NCBI RefSeq assembly: GCF_019430885.1 | Contig: NZ_JAHYBZ010000011.1 | Coordinates: 124,001-188,000 of the forward strand | Source: Roseomonas alba | GTDB taxonomy: Bacteria > Pseudomonadota > Alphaproteobacteria > Acetobacterales > Acetobacteraceae | DNA: 64,000 nucleotides | Direction of reading: 5' to 3' | Part shown: piece after piece, positions 53,411-61,818 of the stretch | How positions within the stretch are numbered: position 1 is the stretch's first letter | Layout: the number at the start of each line of letters is the position of its first letter | Position numbers and translations under genes: made by a program | Notes under the pieces: model-generated | What the model was told of the DNA's origin: nothing | The model's database searches: none | What the model saw: the letters and a program-made list of their open reading frames with translations, nothing else

Positions 53411-54367
53411 CTACGCGTACTCGGTCCCCGCCTGCTGGTTCTTCAGCACGGCGGTCATCATGCGCGTCGCCGTGGCGTTGAAGGCCGCACGGAACTCGAA
53501 GCTCGCCTCGACGCCCGCCGGCCCCTCGATCGGGGTCTTCGCCAGTGCCAGGTAGACCTCGTGCAGCGTGAAGGTGAGGCTGCGGTTGGCGTCGATGGTG
53601 AACGCAAAGGCGAACTCCGCCGCGGTGCCGTTCTGCGCCTGCGTCAGCAGCGTGGTGTCCGCGAAACGCGCGGTGATCTGGCCGGTCGCGCGCGCAATGC
53701 CGGGATCGGCGCCTTCGATCTTGCGGTCAGGGCGAATGGTGCGCACGGCCTCGACGCTGTTGCTGTAGTTCAACCGCGCGCCGGTGACCTGGGCCAGGGC
53801 GGAACCAGCACGGCTGATCGAACCCTGCGCCTTGTGGAAGGCTGTGTAGGCGGCGGCGACCGGGGTGCCGCCGGAGGAGGAGCCGGAACGCGACGAGCCC
53901 TGCGCTATCAGCTTGATCGTCGCGGTCGCCGGCCCGGTGGGCGAGAAGTCGATCTCCAGCGCGTCCGCGCGGATGCCGGTGCAGACGTCATAGCTCGGCA
54001 CATCCGGATAGCCGATCTCGATCGCCTGCGACGGCAGCGTCGCCGCCCCCGAGCCGAAGGTGTGGGTGTAGTTCGGATTGGTGCCGGTGGTCGTCGGCGC
54101 GCCGAGCAGCAGGCGCAGCCAGTGGCCGGTGTTGACCAGGTCGACCGGGACGACGACGTCGCCTTCGACCGTCACCGTGTCAAAGAATGGCGCGGCTGGA
54201 TCCCGATTGCCGCCGAGGCCGATGACGTCCGCGTCTAGCAGCGGCTGCTCGGCCCCGAGGTTGCAGGAGAGAAAGGGCACGCGCCGCCAGTTGCCGCCCG
54301 GCGCGGTGCCATAGGTGACCTCGGGAATCATGAGCAGGCGCGAATTCGCGCCGATGGCACGGGGCAT
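53411..54367 (-). CDS. Phage tail tube protein
   Basis: A 318-residue protein (start MPRAIGANSRLLMIPEVTYG) of the phage tail-tube (TTP, lambda gpV-like) group: GHWLRLLLGAPTTTGTNPNY, then YTAFHKAQGSISRAGSALAQ. It polymerises into the tail tube. It precedes the chaperone genes in transcription order, as expected. Confidence 0.8.
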   Translation of the reverse strand: MPRAIGANSRLLMIPEVTYGTAPGGNWRRVPFLSCNLGAEQPLLDADVIGLGGNRDPAAPFFDTVTVEGDVVVPVDLVNTGHWLRLLLGAPTTTGTNPNYTHTFGSGAATLPSQAIEIGYPDVPSYDVCTGIRADALEIDFSPTGPATATIKLIAQGSSRSGSSSGGTPVAAAYTAFHKAQGSISRAGSALAQVTGARLNYSNSVEAVRTIRPDRKIEGADPGIARATGQITARFADTTLLTQAQNGTAAEFAFAFTIDANRSLTFTLHEVYLALAKTPIEGPAGVEASFEFRAAFNATATRMMTAVLKNQQAGTEYA

Positions 54368-54388
54368 TGAGCGTCTCCGGGAGCGGGA

Positions 54389-54817
54389 TCAGGCCAGCGG
54401 CGAGCCGGCGACGGTGAAGAACAGCGTGACGGGGATGGAGGCCGCGCGCGCTGCGGCGGCACCCTCGGTCTCGGCATCGTCGAAGGACGGCGCGCCGGGG
54501 TGCGCCCATTCCACCGCACCACCGAGGGTGAGGTCGCCGGAAATCGCGGCCGCAATGTCGACCAGCAGGGCATCAAGCAGCGCGCCAGTGGTGGCGACGA
54601 CCTCGACCTCGGCGCGGTGCTCGACCCCCCAGGCGAGCGGCGAGAGGATCGGTGTCTCCTCCACCGTCTCGCCATCGCGCACCACCACCAGCCCGCCGGC
54701 CGGCAGGCGCTGCGGTACCGTCTCGTTGCGCAGCACCTTCGGCGCCGGGCTGCGCGCGGCCAGTGCCGTCGCCAGACGGGCATACAGCGCGGCCAAAGCG
54801 GTCTCGCGGATGCTCAT
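54389..54817 (-). CDS. Phage tail terminator/completion protein
   Basis: A 142-residue protein from ATG 54817 (MSIRETALAALYARLATALA). Position just before the tail tube gene and the pattern LYARLATAL, then HRAEVEVVATTGALLDALL, fit tail terminator proteins (lambda gpU-like). It ends tail-tube growth. The start overlaps the upstream stop. Confidence 0.65.
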   Translation of the reverse strand: MSIRETALAALYARLATALAARSPAPKVLRNETVPQRLPAGGLVVVRDGETVEETPILSPLAWGVEHRAEVEVVATTGALLDALLVDIAAAISGDLTLGGAVEWAHPGAPSFDDAETEGAAAARAASIPVTLFFTVAGSPLA

Positions 54818-54945
54818 GCCCAGCCCAACAGCGTCGCGAAGAAGCGACCGGCGATCCAGGTGAGCGCCAGGCCGAAGGCGATGCTGGTCCAGCCGAGCAG
54901 GGCGAGGCCGGCGATGAGGAGGAAGCTCATGCGCCGCGTCATCAT
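54814..54945 (-). CDS. Small phage membrane protein
   Basis: A 43-residue protein (MMTRRMSFLLIAGLALLGWT) with one or two hydrophobic segments. It overlaps both neighbours by four bases (ATGA-type), which supports that it is translated. The function is unknown; the place among head-tail genes does not point to a lysis role. Confidence 0.55.
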   Translation of the reverse strand: MMTRRMSFLLIAGLALLGWTSIAFGLALTWIAGRFFATLLGWA

Positions 54946-55667
54946 GCTGCGCTCCGCGCCGCTTCAGCTTCCCAGGCTGCCACAAAGCGCCGCGGCAGGC
55001 GCCGCAGGGCGCGCAGCGAGGCGCCCTGGACGTCGAGCCGCTTGGCCAGCTTCACCTGTGGCAGGAGGAGAAACATCGGCACCATTCCCCGTTCGAGCAG
55101 CCCGCGGGCCCAGGCCTCACGGCCCTTGCGGTTGGCAGTGCCGACCTCCGCCACGCCGCCTGCGATGAGGCGCGTGCGGCGGCGCCGGCCGGTCTGCTCG
55201 CCCTGGCGCAGCGGCAGGCACCAGACGAAGCCCCGTCCCGACTTGAAGGGGCGCAGGAAACCCTGGCCGGAGGCGACCATCTGCGCCGGCGTGACGCGCA
55301 GCCCCTTGTCGCCACGGCCCCGCCAGCCCCGCGGCGCGTTGAAGCCCGTGGCGATCGCCAGGAACCTGCCGCAGCCCTTCGGCCGGATCAGCGCGCCGCG
55401 CTCGAAGGCGTCGATCACCATCGGCGTCTTGCTCCACACCAGCCCCGCCGCGCGCATCGACACGCCGGTCCGCGGATAGACCTGGGAGCGCCAGGCATTG
55501 GCGATGCCGCGCGCCTTGCCGCCGAGCGAGCCGGTCACCTGCTGGCGCAGCTCCTGCTTCAGCGCATCGGTCTCGTCCCGCACAGCGCGGGAGGCGGCAC
55601 GCTCACCGGCGCGGACCTCCTCGGCCAGCGCCTTGCGCAGATCACCGACGATGGCGGTAAGCTTCAC
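54942..55667 (-). CDS. Phage head-tail/tail completion protein (DUF6441-like)
   Basis: A 241-residue basic protein (KLTAIVGDLRKALAEEVRAG, FERGALIRPKGCGRFLAIAT). It matches a family of minor structural proteins found next to tail terminators in alphaproteobacterial phages. It may correspond to the HK97 gp10-type completion protein. It overlaps the holin gene by four bases. Confidence 0.6.
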   Translation of the reverse strand: MKLTAIVGDLRKALAEEVRAGERAASRAVRDETDALKQELRQQVTGSLGGKARGIANAWRSQVYPRTGVSMRAAGLVWSKTPMVIDAFERGALIRPKGCGRFLAIATGFNAPRGWRGRGDKGLRVTPAQMVASGQGFLRPFKSGRGFVWCLPLRQGEQTGRRRRTRLIAGGVAEVGTANRKGREAWARGLLERGMVPMFLLLPQVKLAKRLDVQGASLRALRRLPRRFVAAWEAEAARSAA

Positions 55668-55981
55668 GCCCCATCGCCCGGCGGCAGGCCGGTGCGGTGA
55701 CGGATGATGGCGACGGCCAGGTCATGCAGCGCCGCCTGGCCGAGGTAGCCGAACACGAAGGCAAAGAGGAACCGACCGTACTCGTTGAACTCGAGGAAGC
55801 CGCCGAGGGCATAGCCGGCACTGCCGACCAGCGCGGCGGAGGGGACCTCCCAGGCCAGGCACCAGCCGAAGCGCCGACGCTCGGGGTTGTTCCAGCGCAC
55901 GAAGCCGCCGGCGAGGCCGGCCGCGGCGCCGAGCAGGAGGTCCCGGAGGATCTCCAGCAGGGTGAGGGCGTTCTGCGGCAT
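55664..55981 (-). CDS. Phage holin
   Basis: A 105-residue membrane protein with about three helices (LLGAAAGLAGGFVRW, SAALVGSAGYALGGFL, FLFAFVFGYLGQAAL) and charged ends. Its size, topology and place near endolysin and spanins fit a holin (LydA/superfamily III-like). It would open the inner membrane for the endolysin. Confidence 0.65.
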   Translation of the reverse strand: MPQNALTLLEILRDLLLGAAAGLAGGFVRWNNPERRRFGWCLAWEVPSAALVGSAGYALGGFLEFNEYGRFLFAFVFGYLGQAALHDLAVAIIRHRTGLPPGDGA

Positions 55982-55993
55982 AGGGTGGGGCTC

Positions 55994-56302
55994 CTATCGC
56001 TGGCAGAGCACGCGCCAGGCGGTGCCGGAGGCGTCGCGCTCGGCATGGGTGACGGTGAGCAGGTCGGCGCCAAGGGCGAAGCTGTCGCCGGCGGCGAGGT
56101 CGGGCAGCGTGGCGATGGCGACCGAGAGGATGTCGGCGGCCGAGAGGATCTCGGTGCCGAAGGCGTCGGCGACGCGATCCGGGGAGGAGCGCAGGACACG
56201 GAGGCTGACCGGCGCGCCCGTACTGCCCTGCCGGTAGACTGCCTCGACGCCAAGGTTCGGATCCGCCACCAGGGCCGCCATCGCGTCGGCGAAGGCGCTC
56301 AC
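55994..56302 (-). CDS. Phage head completion / head-tail joining protein
   Basis: A 102-residue protein with a GTG start that overlaps the o-spanin stop. The pattern LSVAIATLPDLAAGDSFALG, followed by LTVTHAERDASGTAWRVLC, matches gpFII-like head-tail joining proteins. It completes the connector after DNA packaging. Confidence 0.6.
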   Translation of the reverse strand: MSAFADAMAALVADPNLGVEAVYRQGSTGAPVSLRVLRSSPDRVADAFGTEILSAADILSVAIATLPDLAAGDSFALGADLLTVTHAERDASGTAWRVLCQR

Positions 56303-56562
56303 TGCTCGCCCCCGTCGGCGGGGTTCAGCCGCCGCACCGCGGCCAGTCGCCCGGCGCAGTCGGCGTGGGCGGCGTCATAGGCCAGCAGCAGCTCCGCCAC
56401 CTGCCCCTGGGTCAGGTCGTGCGTGGCTGGCAGTGCCGGTGCCGCAGCACAGGCCAGCAGCGCGTCAGGGAGACGGAGCGGCAGCAGCCGGATCTCCCGC
56501 GGTGCGGCCGGCGCGCAGGCGCTCAACAGCATCGCGCAGCACAGGGGCAGCGCCGGCGGCAT
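56299..56562 (-). CDS. Outer-membrane spanin subunit (Rz1-like lipoprotein)
   Basis: An 87-residue protein from ATG 56562 with a signal peptide and lipobox (ALPLCCAMLLSAC, Cys being the lipidated residue) followed by a Pro/Leu-rich periplasmic segment. Its first 98 bases overlap the end of the inner-membrane spanin gene in another frame, the classical Rz/Rz1 arrangement. Together they fuse the two membranes at lysis. Confidence 0.75.
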   Translation of the reverse strand: MPPALPLCCAMLLSACAPAAPREIRLLPLRLPDALLACAAAPALPATHDLTQGQVAELLLAYDAAHADCAGRLAAVRRLNPADGGEQ

Positions 56563-56857
56563 GGCTCGGATCACGGCGGAGGGCCTCCAGGTTGGCGCCA
56601 AGGCGCACGGCCTGGGCGCGGGCGCGCTCGGCCTCGCCGGTCAGCGCGGCGATGTGGCGGGCGTGCTCGGCAGTGGCCTGGGCGAGCGCAGCGGCATTCG
56701 CTTCCGCCGCGCGGCTGGCCATCGCCGCGTCGAGGCGCGCGGCATCACGCTGGGCGCAGAAATGCCAGGCGGTCAGGGCAGTGGCGGCGAAGGTCGCCGC
56801 GAGACCGATCGCCAGCGCATGCCGGCCGAGCAGCGCCAGAATGGTCGTGCCGATCAC
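56465..56857 (-). CDS. Inner-membrane spanin subunit (Rz-like)
   Basis: A 130-residue protein with one N-terminal helix (LLGRHALAIGLAATFAATAL) and a long Ala/Arg coiled coil (residues 35-110) in the periplasm, the standard i-spanin design. It overlaps the endolysin gene (ATGA) and the o-spanin gene. Sequence alone would be weak; architecture makes the call. Confidence 0.75.
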   Translation of the reverse strand: MIGTTILALLGRHALAIGLAATFAATALTAWHFCAQRDAARLDAAMASRAAEANAAALAQATAEHARHIAALTGEAERARAQAVRLGANLEALRRDPSHAAGAAPVLRDAVERLRAGRTAGDPAAAAPSP

Positions 56858-57258
56858 GGATACGCCGTGCGGTCGAGCTCGAAATGCGGCCCGTCCCGGA
56901 AGGATGCCCAGTCGCCGCCCCAGACGATCGGCACCGTAAGCTCCTTGGCGGCGCGCTTCATCGCCGCGCCGATCTGTTCATAGAGGGGCCAATCCCAGCG
57001 GACCTCGCCCTGCTCCACGGCGCCGTCGCCATCATCCAGCCAGTAGGCGAGATCAACGGCGTGGCCGGTTAGATGCCGGCTGTTCATGGTGCGCGAGGCG
57101 CCGAGCGCCACGAGCTCCGCCTGCCGCGCGCGCGTGCGCAGGCCCTCGGTCACGATGAAGGGCACCACCTGGCGGGCGCGCTCGACGACGCGGACCAAGT
57201 CGCGATGCACGCCCTCAAGGCGCGCCCGATCGCGCGGCGGCAGCATGACGACGCTCAT
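56854..57258 (-). CDS. M15-type L-alanyl-D-glutamate peptidase endolysin
   Basis: A 134-residue protein from ATG 57258. It has the zinc-peptidase pattern SRHLTGHAVDLAYW (His and Asp ligands) and WASFRDGPHFEL (catalytic Asp/His), as in T5-type endolysins and VanY. It cuts peptidoglycan cross-links. A longer frame upstream overlaps the DUF2190 gene and is not used. There is no signal peptide, so it depends on the holin. Confidence 0.85.
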   Translation of the reverse strand: MSVVMLPPRDRARLEGVHRDLVRVVERARQVVPFIVTEGLRTRARQAELVALGASRTMNSRHLTGHAVDLAYWLDDGDGAVEQGEVRWDWPLYEQIGAAMKRAAKELTVPIVWGGDWASFRDGPHFELDRTAYP

Positions 57259-57602
57259 GTGCCGGACGCCGGGACGCGCAGCAGCACGGCGCGGACGGTG
57301 GTGTCCGCGGCGAGCGCCGCCACCGTGGCGAGGCCTACCTGGAAATTGCCGGTGGCGGTGGTGGTGAGGCGACGGTTGGTGTTGTCCCAGAAGAGGCGCG
57401 CACCGGCCGTAATCGCCAGCGCTGGCTCCTTGGTGATGTCGAACACGCCCTTGGTCTGGCATTCGATGATGGCGTTCTGCACGCCATCGACGGCGGCGAC
57501 GCCGAAGAGCGCCCCGACCAGGACGCCCTGGCCGGAGGTGACGCCGCCCGCATAGGGGACGGCCAGCGCCAGGCTATCGCCGGGCTGCACGTAGTTGCGC
57601 AT
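57255..57602 (-). CDS. DUF2190 capsid-associated protein
   Basis: A 115-residue protein (MRNYVQPGDSLALAVPYAGG, AGARLFWDNTNRRLTTTATG) of the DUF2190 family, seen beside major capsid genes and thought to be decoration or stabilising proteins of the head. It is separated from the capsid gene by the plus-strand cupin gene and overlaps the endolysin start. Confidence 0.8.
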   Translation of the reverse strand: MRNYVQPGDSLALAVPYAGGVTSGQGVLVGALFGVAAVDGVQNAIIECQTKGVFDITKEPALAITAGARLFWDNTNRRLTTTATGNFQVGLATVAALAADTTVRAVLLRVPASGT

Positions 57603-57716
57603 GATGTCGGATCTCCGAGGTCGAGCGCCGATGCCGGCCCATCGCAGGCGCCGCTGGCGGCGAGCGCGATGCTGCGGCTAGGCTCGGCGCCTCAAGGGTG
57701 AGGATAGGAGGCGAGG

Positions 57717-58004
57717 ATGGAGGCGGCAGAGTTCGAGGCGACGCTGCACCGCGACGGGTTCAGCGAGGTAGCGACGAAATCGGTGCCGCACGCGCCGCCA
57801 ACACCGGAGCACGCCCATCCGTTCGATGTACGGGCGCTGGTGCTGGACGGTGAGATCACGCTGTCCGCCGACGGACAAAGCCGGACCTATCGGGCCGGCG
57901 ATGTCTTCGTGATGGAGAGCGGCCGGCCTCATGCCGAGGCGATCGGCCGGGACGGGGTGCGGTACGTCGTTGGCCGGCGCCACCCAGCACCGCCGAGCAG
58001 TTGA
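57717..58004 (+). CDS. Small cupin protein, cargo gene in the prophage
   Basis: A 95-residue single-domain cupin: PPTPEHAHPFDVRALVLDGE (HxH metal motif) and YRAGDVFVMESGRPHAEAIG (second motif with His). The ATG is preceded by AGGAGG. It is oriented against the phage operon between DUF2190 and capsid genes, so it is not structural. It may bind a metal and a small ligand or sense host metabolism; the function is unknown. Confidence 0.8.
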   Translation: MEAAEFEATLHRDGFSEVATKSVPHAPPTPEHAHPFDVRALVLDGEITLSADGQSRTYRAGDVFVMESGRPHAEAIGRDGVRYVVGRRHPAPPSS

Positions 58005-58025
58005 GGCGGGGCGCGCCGCTGGCGA

Positions 58026-60107
58026 TCAGGTGCCCGGATTGAACCAGGCGCCGCGCCAGTCGATGGCGCCGACGCCGAAGTCGAAGATCACGCTGACCTC
58101 GACGCCGTCCGCGCCCTGCACCGGGCCGGTGGTGACCTGCGGCCCCTCCGCGCCGTTGAGATAGCCATAGACATAGACGGGTGCCGCGACCGGGTCGGAG
58201 AACAGGTACCAGCGGTTCGCCTGGATGAGCGGCTCGATCACTGGCTGCACGAAGCCGGCAAAGACGTTCGCCTTGCCGATCTCGCTCGCCTGCACCACCA
58301 CCGTCGCCTGGCGGGCGGCGAGCTCGAGGTTCGGCCCGACCAGCAGGCGCATGGTCTGCCCCATGGAGATGGGCAAGCCGTCCAGCGTGCGCTGCTTCAT
58401 GATGGCGGTGCGGCCGGCGCCGATGGTCGAGGTGTCGAGCACCGTGCCGGTGCTGGCCTTGTTGGCCCGCGCGGCACCGGTGGCGAACACCGGCGCGGTG
58501 CCGGTGGTCAGCGTCGGACCGTCACCATTGGCGCTGTTCAGCAGGTTGTAGGCCGTGGCGTTCTCGAACTCGGCGACGCGCCGGCCGATGGCGGCGGCGA
58601 AGTCAGTGAAGGCGCCGAGATCGTCATTGACCAGCATCGGCCGCGTCACGCGGATACGCCGCGCGAAGGTCTGCAGCAGGACGATCTCCTGGCTCTCAGA
58701 CATGGTGCCGACCTGGATCTCGCCATTCTCGGCGAGCGGCAGCAGGGTCGGGAAGTCGCCGATGCGCAGGTGCCGGTGCGGCTTGAAGTCGCGGAAGTCG
58801 CGCCGGAGGAAGATCTGGCGGTAGGTCGGCTGCGCCGGCTGGTAGGCGGCGAGCAGCATCTTGTTGGCGGCGGCGGCGAGCAGCAGCGGGAAGTCGGAGC
58901 TGGTGTGGAAGGCGCGCTCGGCGAGCAGGGCCGGGTTGCGGGGCACGCTGCGCTCGCCGCGGGCGCGCAGCAGCTCGCCGATCATGTCGGAGGGACGCCA
59001 GCCCATGAACTCGGCGTGCCAGCCGGAGCCCCGCGGCTGGTAGCCGGGCATGGCCCGTGCGGCGAGCGCTTCGGCCATGGCGTCGAGGATCTGGGCCGGG
59101 TCGTCGTGGCTGGCGCCGGTCTCAGGCCGCACGGGGATCGAGGGACGCGGGCCCTGCGCCACCAGGGCGTCGAACAGGGCGCGGCGGGCCTGGTCGCCGG
59201 TCCAGCCCTGGGCGATGGCCTCAGCACGCACCGGGGTGATGCGGTCCGCCGGCAGGAGCGCGCGGGCCGCCTCGACGGCGGCGTCGATGCCGGCGATGCG
59301 CTCGCGTTCGGCGTGCTGGGCCTCGGCGCGGACGGCGTCGAGATCGGGCGCCGGCACGGCCTGTGCGGGTGCGGCGCGGGTCGGCTCGGGCGTGGTGGTC
59401 ACAGTCGGCTCCTGGGGCGGGGTGGGCGGCGCGGACGGCGCCGGGGCGGCCGGGGCTTCCGGCGTCGTCTCGGGCATGGGGGTATCCTCTTCAGGCAGGG
59501 CGGGCTCGATCGCGATGGCGGGCGCGCCCTGCGGCGCCTCACCACGCACCGCCGCATCGCGGTCCACGGGAACCGGCACGACGGAGATCTCGAAGGGTTC
59601 CCAATCCACCGCGCGGTGGACGGTCTCGCCGGTGGCGGCGTCGGGCCGCGGCTCGTAGCGGTGCACGCGGTAGCCGACGCTCACTGCCCGCAGCGTGCCG
59701 TCGGCGATGCGCTGCCAGATCGGCTCGACGTCCGCGGCGGTCGAGAACTGCAGCGTGGCATAGCCGCGCCCGCGCTCGAGGCGGGCGGCGGTGACGCGGC
59801 CGAGCACGTCGCGCGCGCCGCCGCGGCGGTGGGTGTCGAGCACCGGGGCGCGGCCGGAGCGCAGCGCGTCCATGCGCACCGCGTTGGGCGACATTTCCAG
59901 CTCCTCGGTGATCAGGCCGAGGGCGGGGACGAAGTTGCGGGCACGGGCGCCGGTCGACCACACCACCTCGACCGTACGAGCGGCGCGATCGACGGTGGCA
60001 GGCGCGGTGATGGCGCGCTGCGCCACGAGCGGAACGTCCGCCGCGGTGGGCGCAGCAGCAGGCTCCGGCGCGGCATTGCTGACGCCCGGTTCGATGGGTT
60101 CGGTCAT
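58026..60107 (-). CDS. Prohead protease fused to major capsid protein
   Basis: A 693-residue polyprotein. Residues about 30-200 are a prohead protease (S78-like: VLDTHRRGGARDVLGRVTAA with a possible catalytic His, and RAVSVGYRVHRYE with a Ser). Residues about 205-330 are Pro/Ala-rich and helical, like a scaffold. About 340-693 are a Mu/HK97-fold capsid protein (ADFPTLL-type GDFPTLLPLAENGEIQVG). Phages usually encode protease and capsid separately. An internal ATG with a good ribosome-binding site at 59477 could give scaffold plus capsid alone. Confidence 0.85.
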   Translation of the reverse strand: MTEPIEPGVSNAAPEPAAAPTAADVPLVAQRAITAPATVDRAARTVEVVWSTGARARNFVPALGLITEELEMSPNAVRMDALRSGRAPVLDTHRRGGARDVLGRVTAARLERGRGYATLQFSTAADVEPIWQRIADGTLRAVSVGYRVHRYEPRPDAATGETVHRAVDWEPFEISVVPVPVDRDAAVRGEAPQGAPAIAIEPALPEEDTPMPETTPEAPAAPAPSAPPTPPQEPTVTTTPEPTRAAPAQAVPAPDLDAVRAEAQHAERERIAGIDAAVEAARALLPADRITPVRAEAIAQGWTGDQARRALFDALVAQGPRPSIPVRPETGASHDDPAQILDAMAEALAARAMPGYQPRGSGWHAEFMGWRPSDMIGELLRARGERSVPRNPALLAERAFHTSSDFPLLLAAAANKMLLAAYQPAQPTYRQIFLRRDFRDFKPHRHLRIGDFPTLLPLAENGEIQVGTMSESQEIVLLQTFARRIRVTRPMLVNDDLGAFTDFAAAIGRRVAEFENATAYNLLNSANGDGPTLTTGTAPVFATGAARANKASTGTVLDTSTIGAGRTAIMKQRTLDGLPISMGQTMRLLVGPNLELAARQATVVVQASEIGKANVFAGFVQPVIEPLIQANRWYLFSDPVAAPVYVYGYLNGAEGPQVTTGPVQGADGVEVSVIFDFGVGAIDWRGAWFNPGT
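59475..59477 (-). promoter_or_regulatory. Internal start codon with ribosome-binding site in the protease/capsid gene
   Basis: Minus-strand AGAGGA lies seven bases before an in-frame ATG (codon 211, MPETTPEAPA). Starting here would yield a 483-residue scaffold-capsid protein without the protease domain, like nested scaffold genes in lambda-type phages. Confidence 0.55.
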
Positions 60108-60109
60108 GG

Positions 60110-61585
60110 TCAGCCTTGTGCTGGGGTCTCGCGCTGCGGGGCCGCGGGGCCAGTCGCGGCGATCTCGACGGCAGCCATCTGCGCAGCGTCCTGCGCCGCA
60201 CCGGACTTCGCGACACGGCGCGGATCGGTGTCGAGCGAGATGCCGGCCTCGTCGAGCAGGGCGTTGGCCTCGCGGATCATCTCCACGGCAGCGCGGAAGT
60301 CGTAGCCGAAGGCGCCGGCTGCCTCAGGCTGCGGCACGAAGCCGGCGCGCACCTGGGCGATCAGCGCCGTGGTGTCCTTGAGCGGGTCGATCATCTCGTG
60401 CGCTGGCGGGACGTGGCTGACGCCGTCCGGCATCTCCGCGCCCCACAGCCCGAGCAGCGCGCCCTGGGCGTGGAAGCGGTCCGCGATGGGCCGCACCAGC
60501 ATCGGGATCAGCATGCCGTACTGGACCTGCTCGCAGAGCCGGCGGAACTCGATCTTGCCGGCACGGAGCGAGGAGTAGTTCGCCTGCGTCAGGTCGCCGG
60601 AAACCTGGTCGTAGGTCAGGCCGGCGCCGACCGCGGCGGCCTCGAGCGCGCGGCGGGCGAAGGCTGCATGCGATCCGCCGCCCGAGGGGTTCACCACCTC
60701 CACGCTGCCCATGCCGCGGCGATACAGGATCATCCCAGGTTCGAAGCTCTCGACCGTCCGGCCCTGCGCATCCCGTAGCAGGCCGGTGGCGGCGCCAGTC
60801 AGCGCCTCGTCGCCCTCCTCCGTCACCACGGCGGCGAGGCAGGCCTCGATCTTGGCTTTCATGAGCAGGGCGGCCTCGTAGTCGCCGAGGTCGCGCAGGC
60901 GAAGGAGGATGGGCGCGAGCCAGGAGACATCGCGCAGCTGGCCTGGTCGGCGCTTGCGATAGACGTGCAGCACGTCGCCGGCCGGGATGCGCTGGCTGCT
61001 CTGCCAGGTCGCCCCCGGCAGGATCCAGGCGGCGCCCGGATGCACGCGATGCAGCCAGTAGCCGACCGGCTCGCCGGCCTCGCCCAGGGCGATGCCCTGG
61101 ATGGTCGGCGCGCCATCCACCATGCCGTTCCGCGCGGTGTCGAGATGGTCGCTTTCCAGCACCTGCAGCCGCAGGCCGATCGGATTGGCGGCCGAGGGCG
61201 CCACCATCACGAAGCGCACGAAGCACTCGCCGCTCTCGACCACCGCTCGCATCACCAACGCCTGCAGGCCGTAGAGATCGAGCCGGCCCTCAGCATCGCA
61301 GGCGGTACTCTCTGCCCAGCGTTGCCAGGCGCGGCCATGCGCATCGTCCGGCCAGCGGGTGGTGATACCGGCGCCGACCGCATTGCCGGTCCATAGATCG
61401 ACGATGCGGCTGGCATAGGGGTCGTTGCGCACGGCATCACGAGCGCGGCGGGCGACCGTCGCCGCGGCGGTGCCGACCTCCGCATTGGCGCTGCCGCCAG
61501 AAGGCGCCCAGGCGGAGGCGCGGTGGTCCTGCGCCGCCGCATAGCCGCGCAGGGCGTTCCAGGCATCCCGGAGCCGGCCCATCAC
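60110..61585 (-). CDS. Lambda-type phage portal protein
   Basis: A 491-residue portal protein of the lambda gpB family: RDAVRNDPYASRIVDLWTGN, LQVLESDHLD, EVVNPSGG-type VEVVNPSGGGSHAAFARRAL and GLTYDQVSGDLTQANYSSLR. It forms the dodecameric ring through which DNA enters. It starts with overlap to gpW and ends two bases before the capsid start. Confidence 0.92.
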   Translation of the reverse strand: MMGRLRDAWNALRGYAAAQDHRASAWAPSGGSANAEVGTAAATVARRARDAVRNDPYASRIVDLWTGNAVGAGITTRWPDDAHGRAWQRWAESTACDAEGRLDLYGLQALVMRAVVESGECFVRFVMVAPSAANPIGLRLQVLESDHLDTARNGMVDGAPTIQGIALGEAGEPVGYWLHRVHPGAAWILPGATWQSSQRIPAGDVLHVYRKRRPGQLRDVSWLAPILLRLRDLGDYEAALLMKAKIEACLAAVVTEEGDEALTGAATGLLRDAQGRTVESFEPGMILYRRGMGSVEVVNPSGGGSHAAFARRALEAAAVGAGLTYDQVSGDLTQANYSSLRAGKIEFRRLCEQVQYGMLIPMLVRPIADRFHAQGALLGLWGAEMPDGVSHVPPAHEMIDPLKDTTALIAQVRAGFVPQPEAAGAFGYDFRAAVEMIREANALLDEAGISLDTDPRRVAKSGAAQDAAQMAAVEIAATGPAAPQRETPAQG

Positions 61586-61818
61586 CTGCTTCCCTCGCGT
61601 GAGAAGCTGGCGAAGGTCACGCCGGGACGGCGCGCCGCCGTTATCTCCGCGCCGCGCAGCACCACCAGCGCCCGGCCGAGCTCATCGAGGCTCCGATACT
61701 CGACGGTGCGCCCGTCGAAGGTCACGCGCGTGGTGCCGCCCGTATACGCCGCGGCCAGCACTGCCGCGCGGCTGCTGGCCGGCTGCGCCAGCGCCCAGGC
61801 CAGAACAGCGGGGTCCAT
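61582..61818 (-). CDS. gpW-like head-tail joining protein
   Basis: A 78-residue protein from ATG 61818. The pattern AAVLAAAYTGGTTRVTFDGRT followed by YRSLDELGRAL is the gpW fold signature (helix-hairpin-helix) of head-tail joiners. It sits before the portal gene as in lambda. Its start overlaps the upstream stop by one base (TGATG). Confidence 0.8.
   Translation of the reverse strand: MDPAVLAWALAQPASSRAAVLAAAYTGGTTRVTFDGRTVEYRSLDELGRALVVLRGAEITAARRPGVTFASFSREGSR

Noticed and set aside
58770..60305. A 511-codon plus-strand frame opposite the capsid gene
   Set aside because: Shadow of the protease/capsid gene; Gly/Arg-rich composition without domains.
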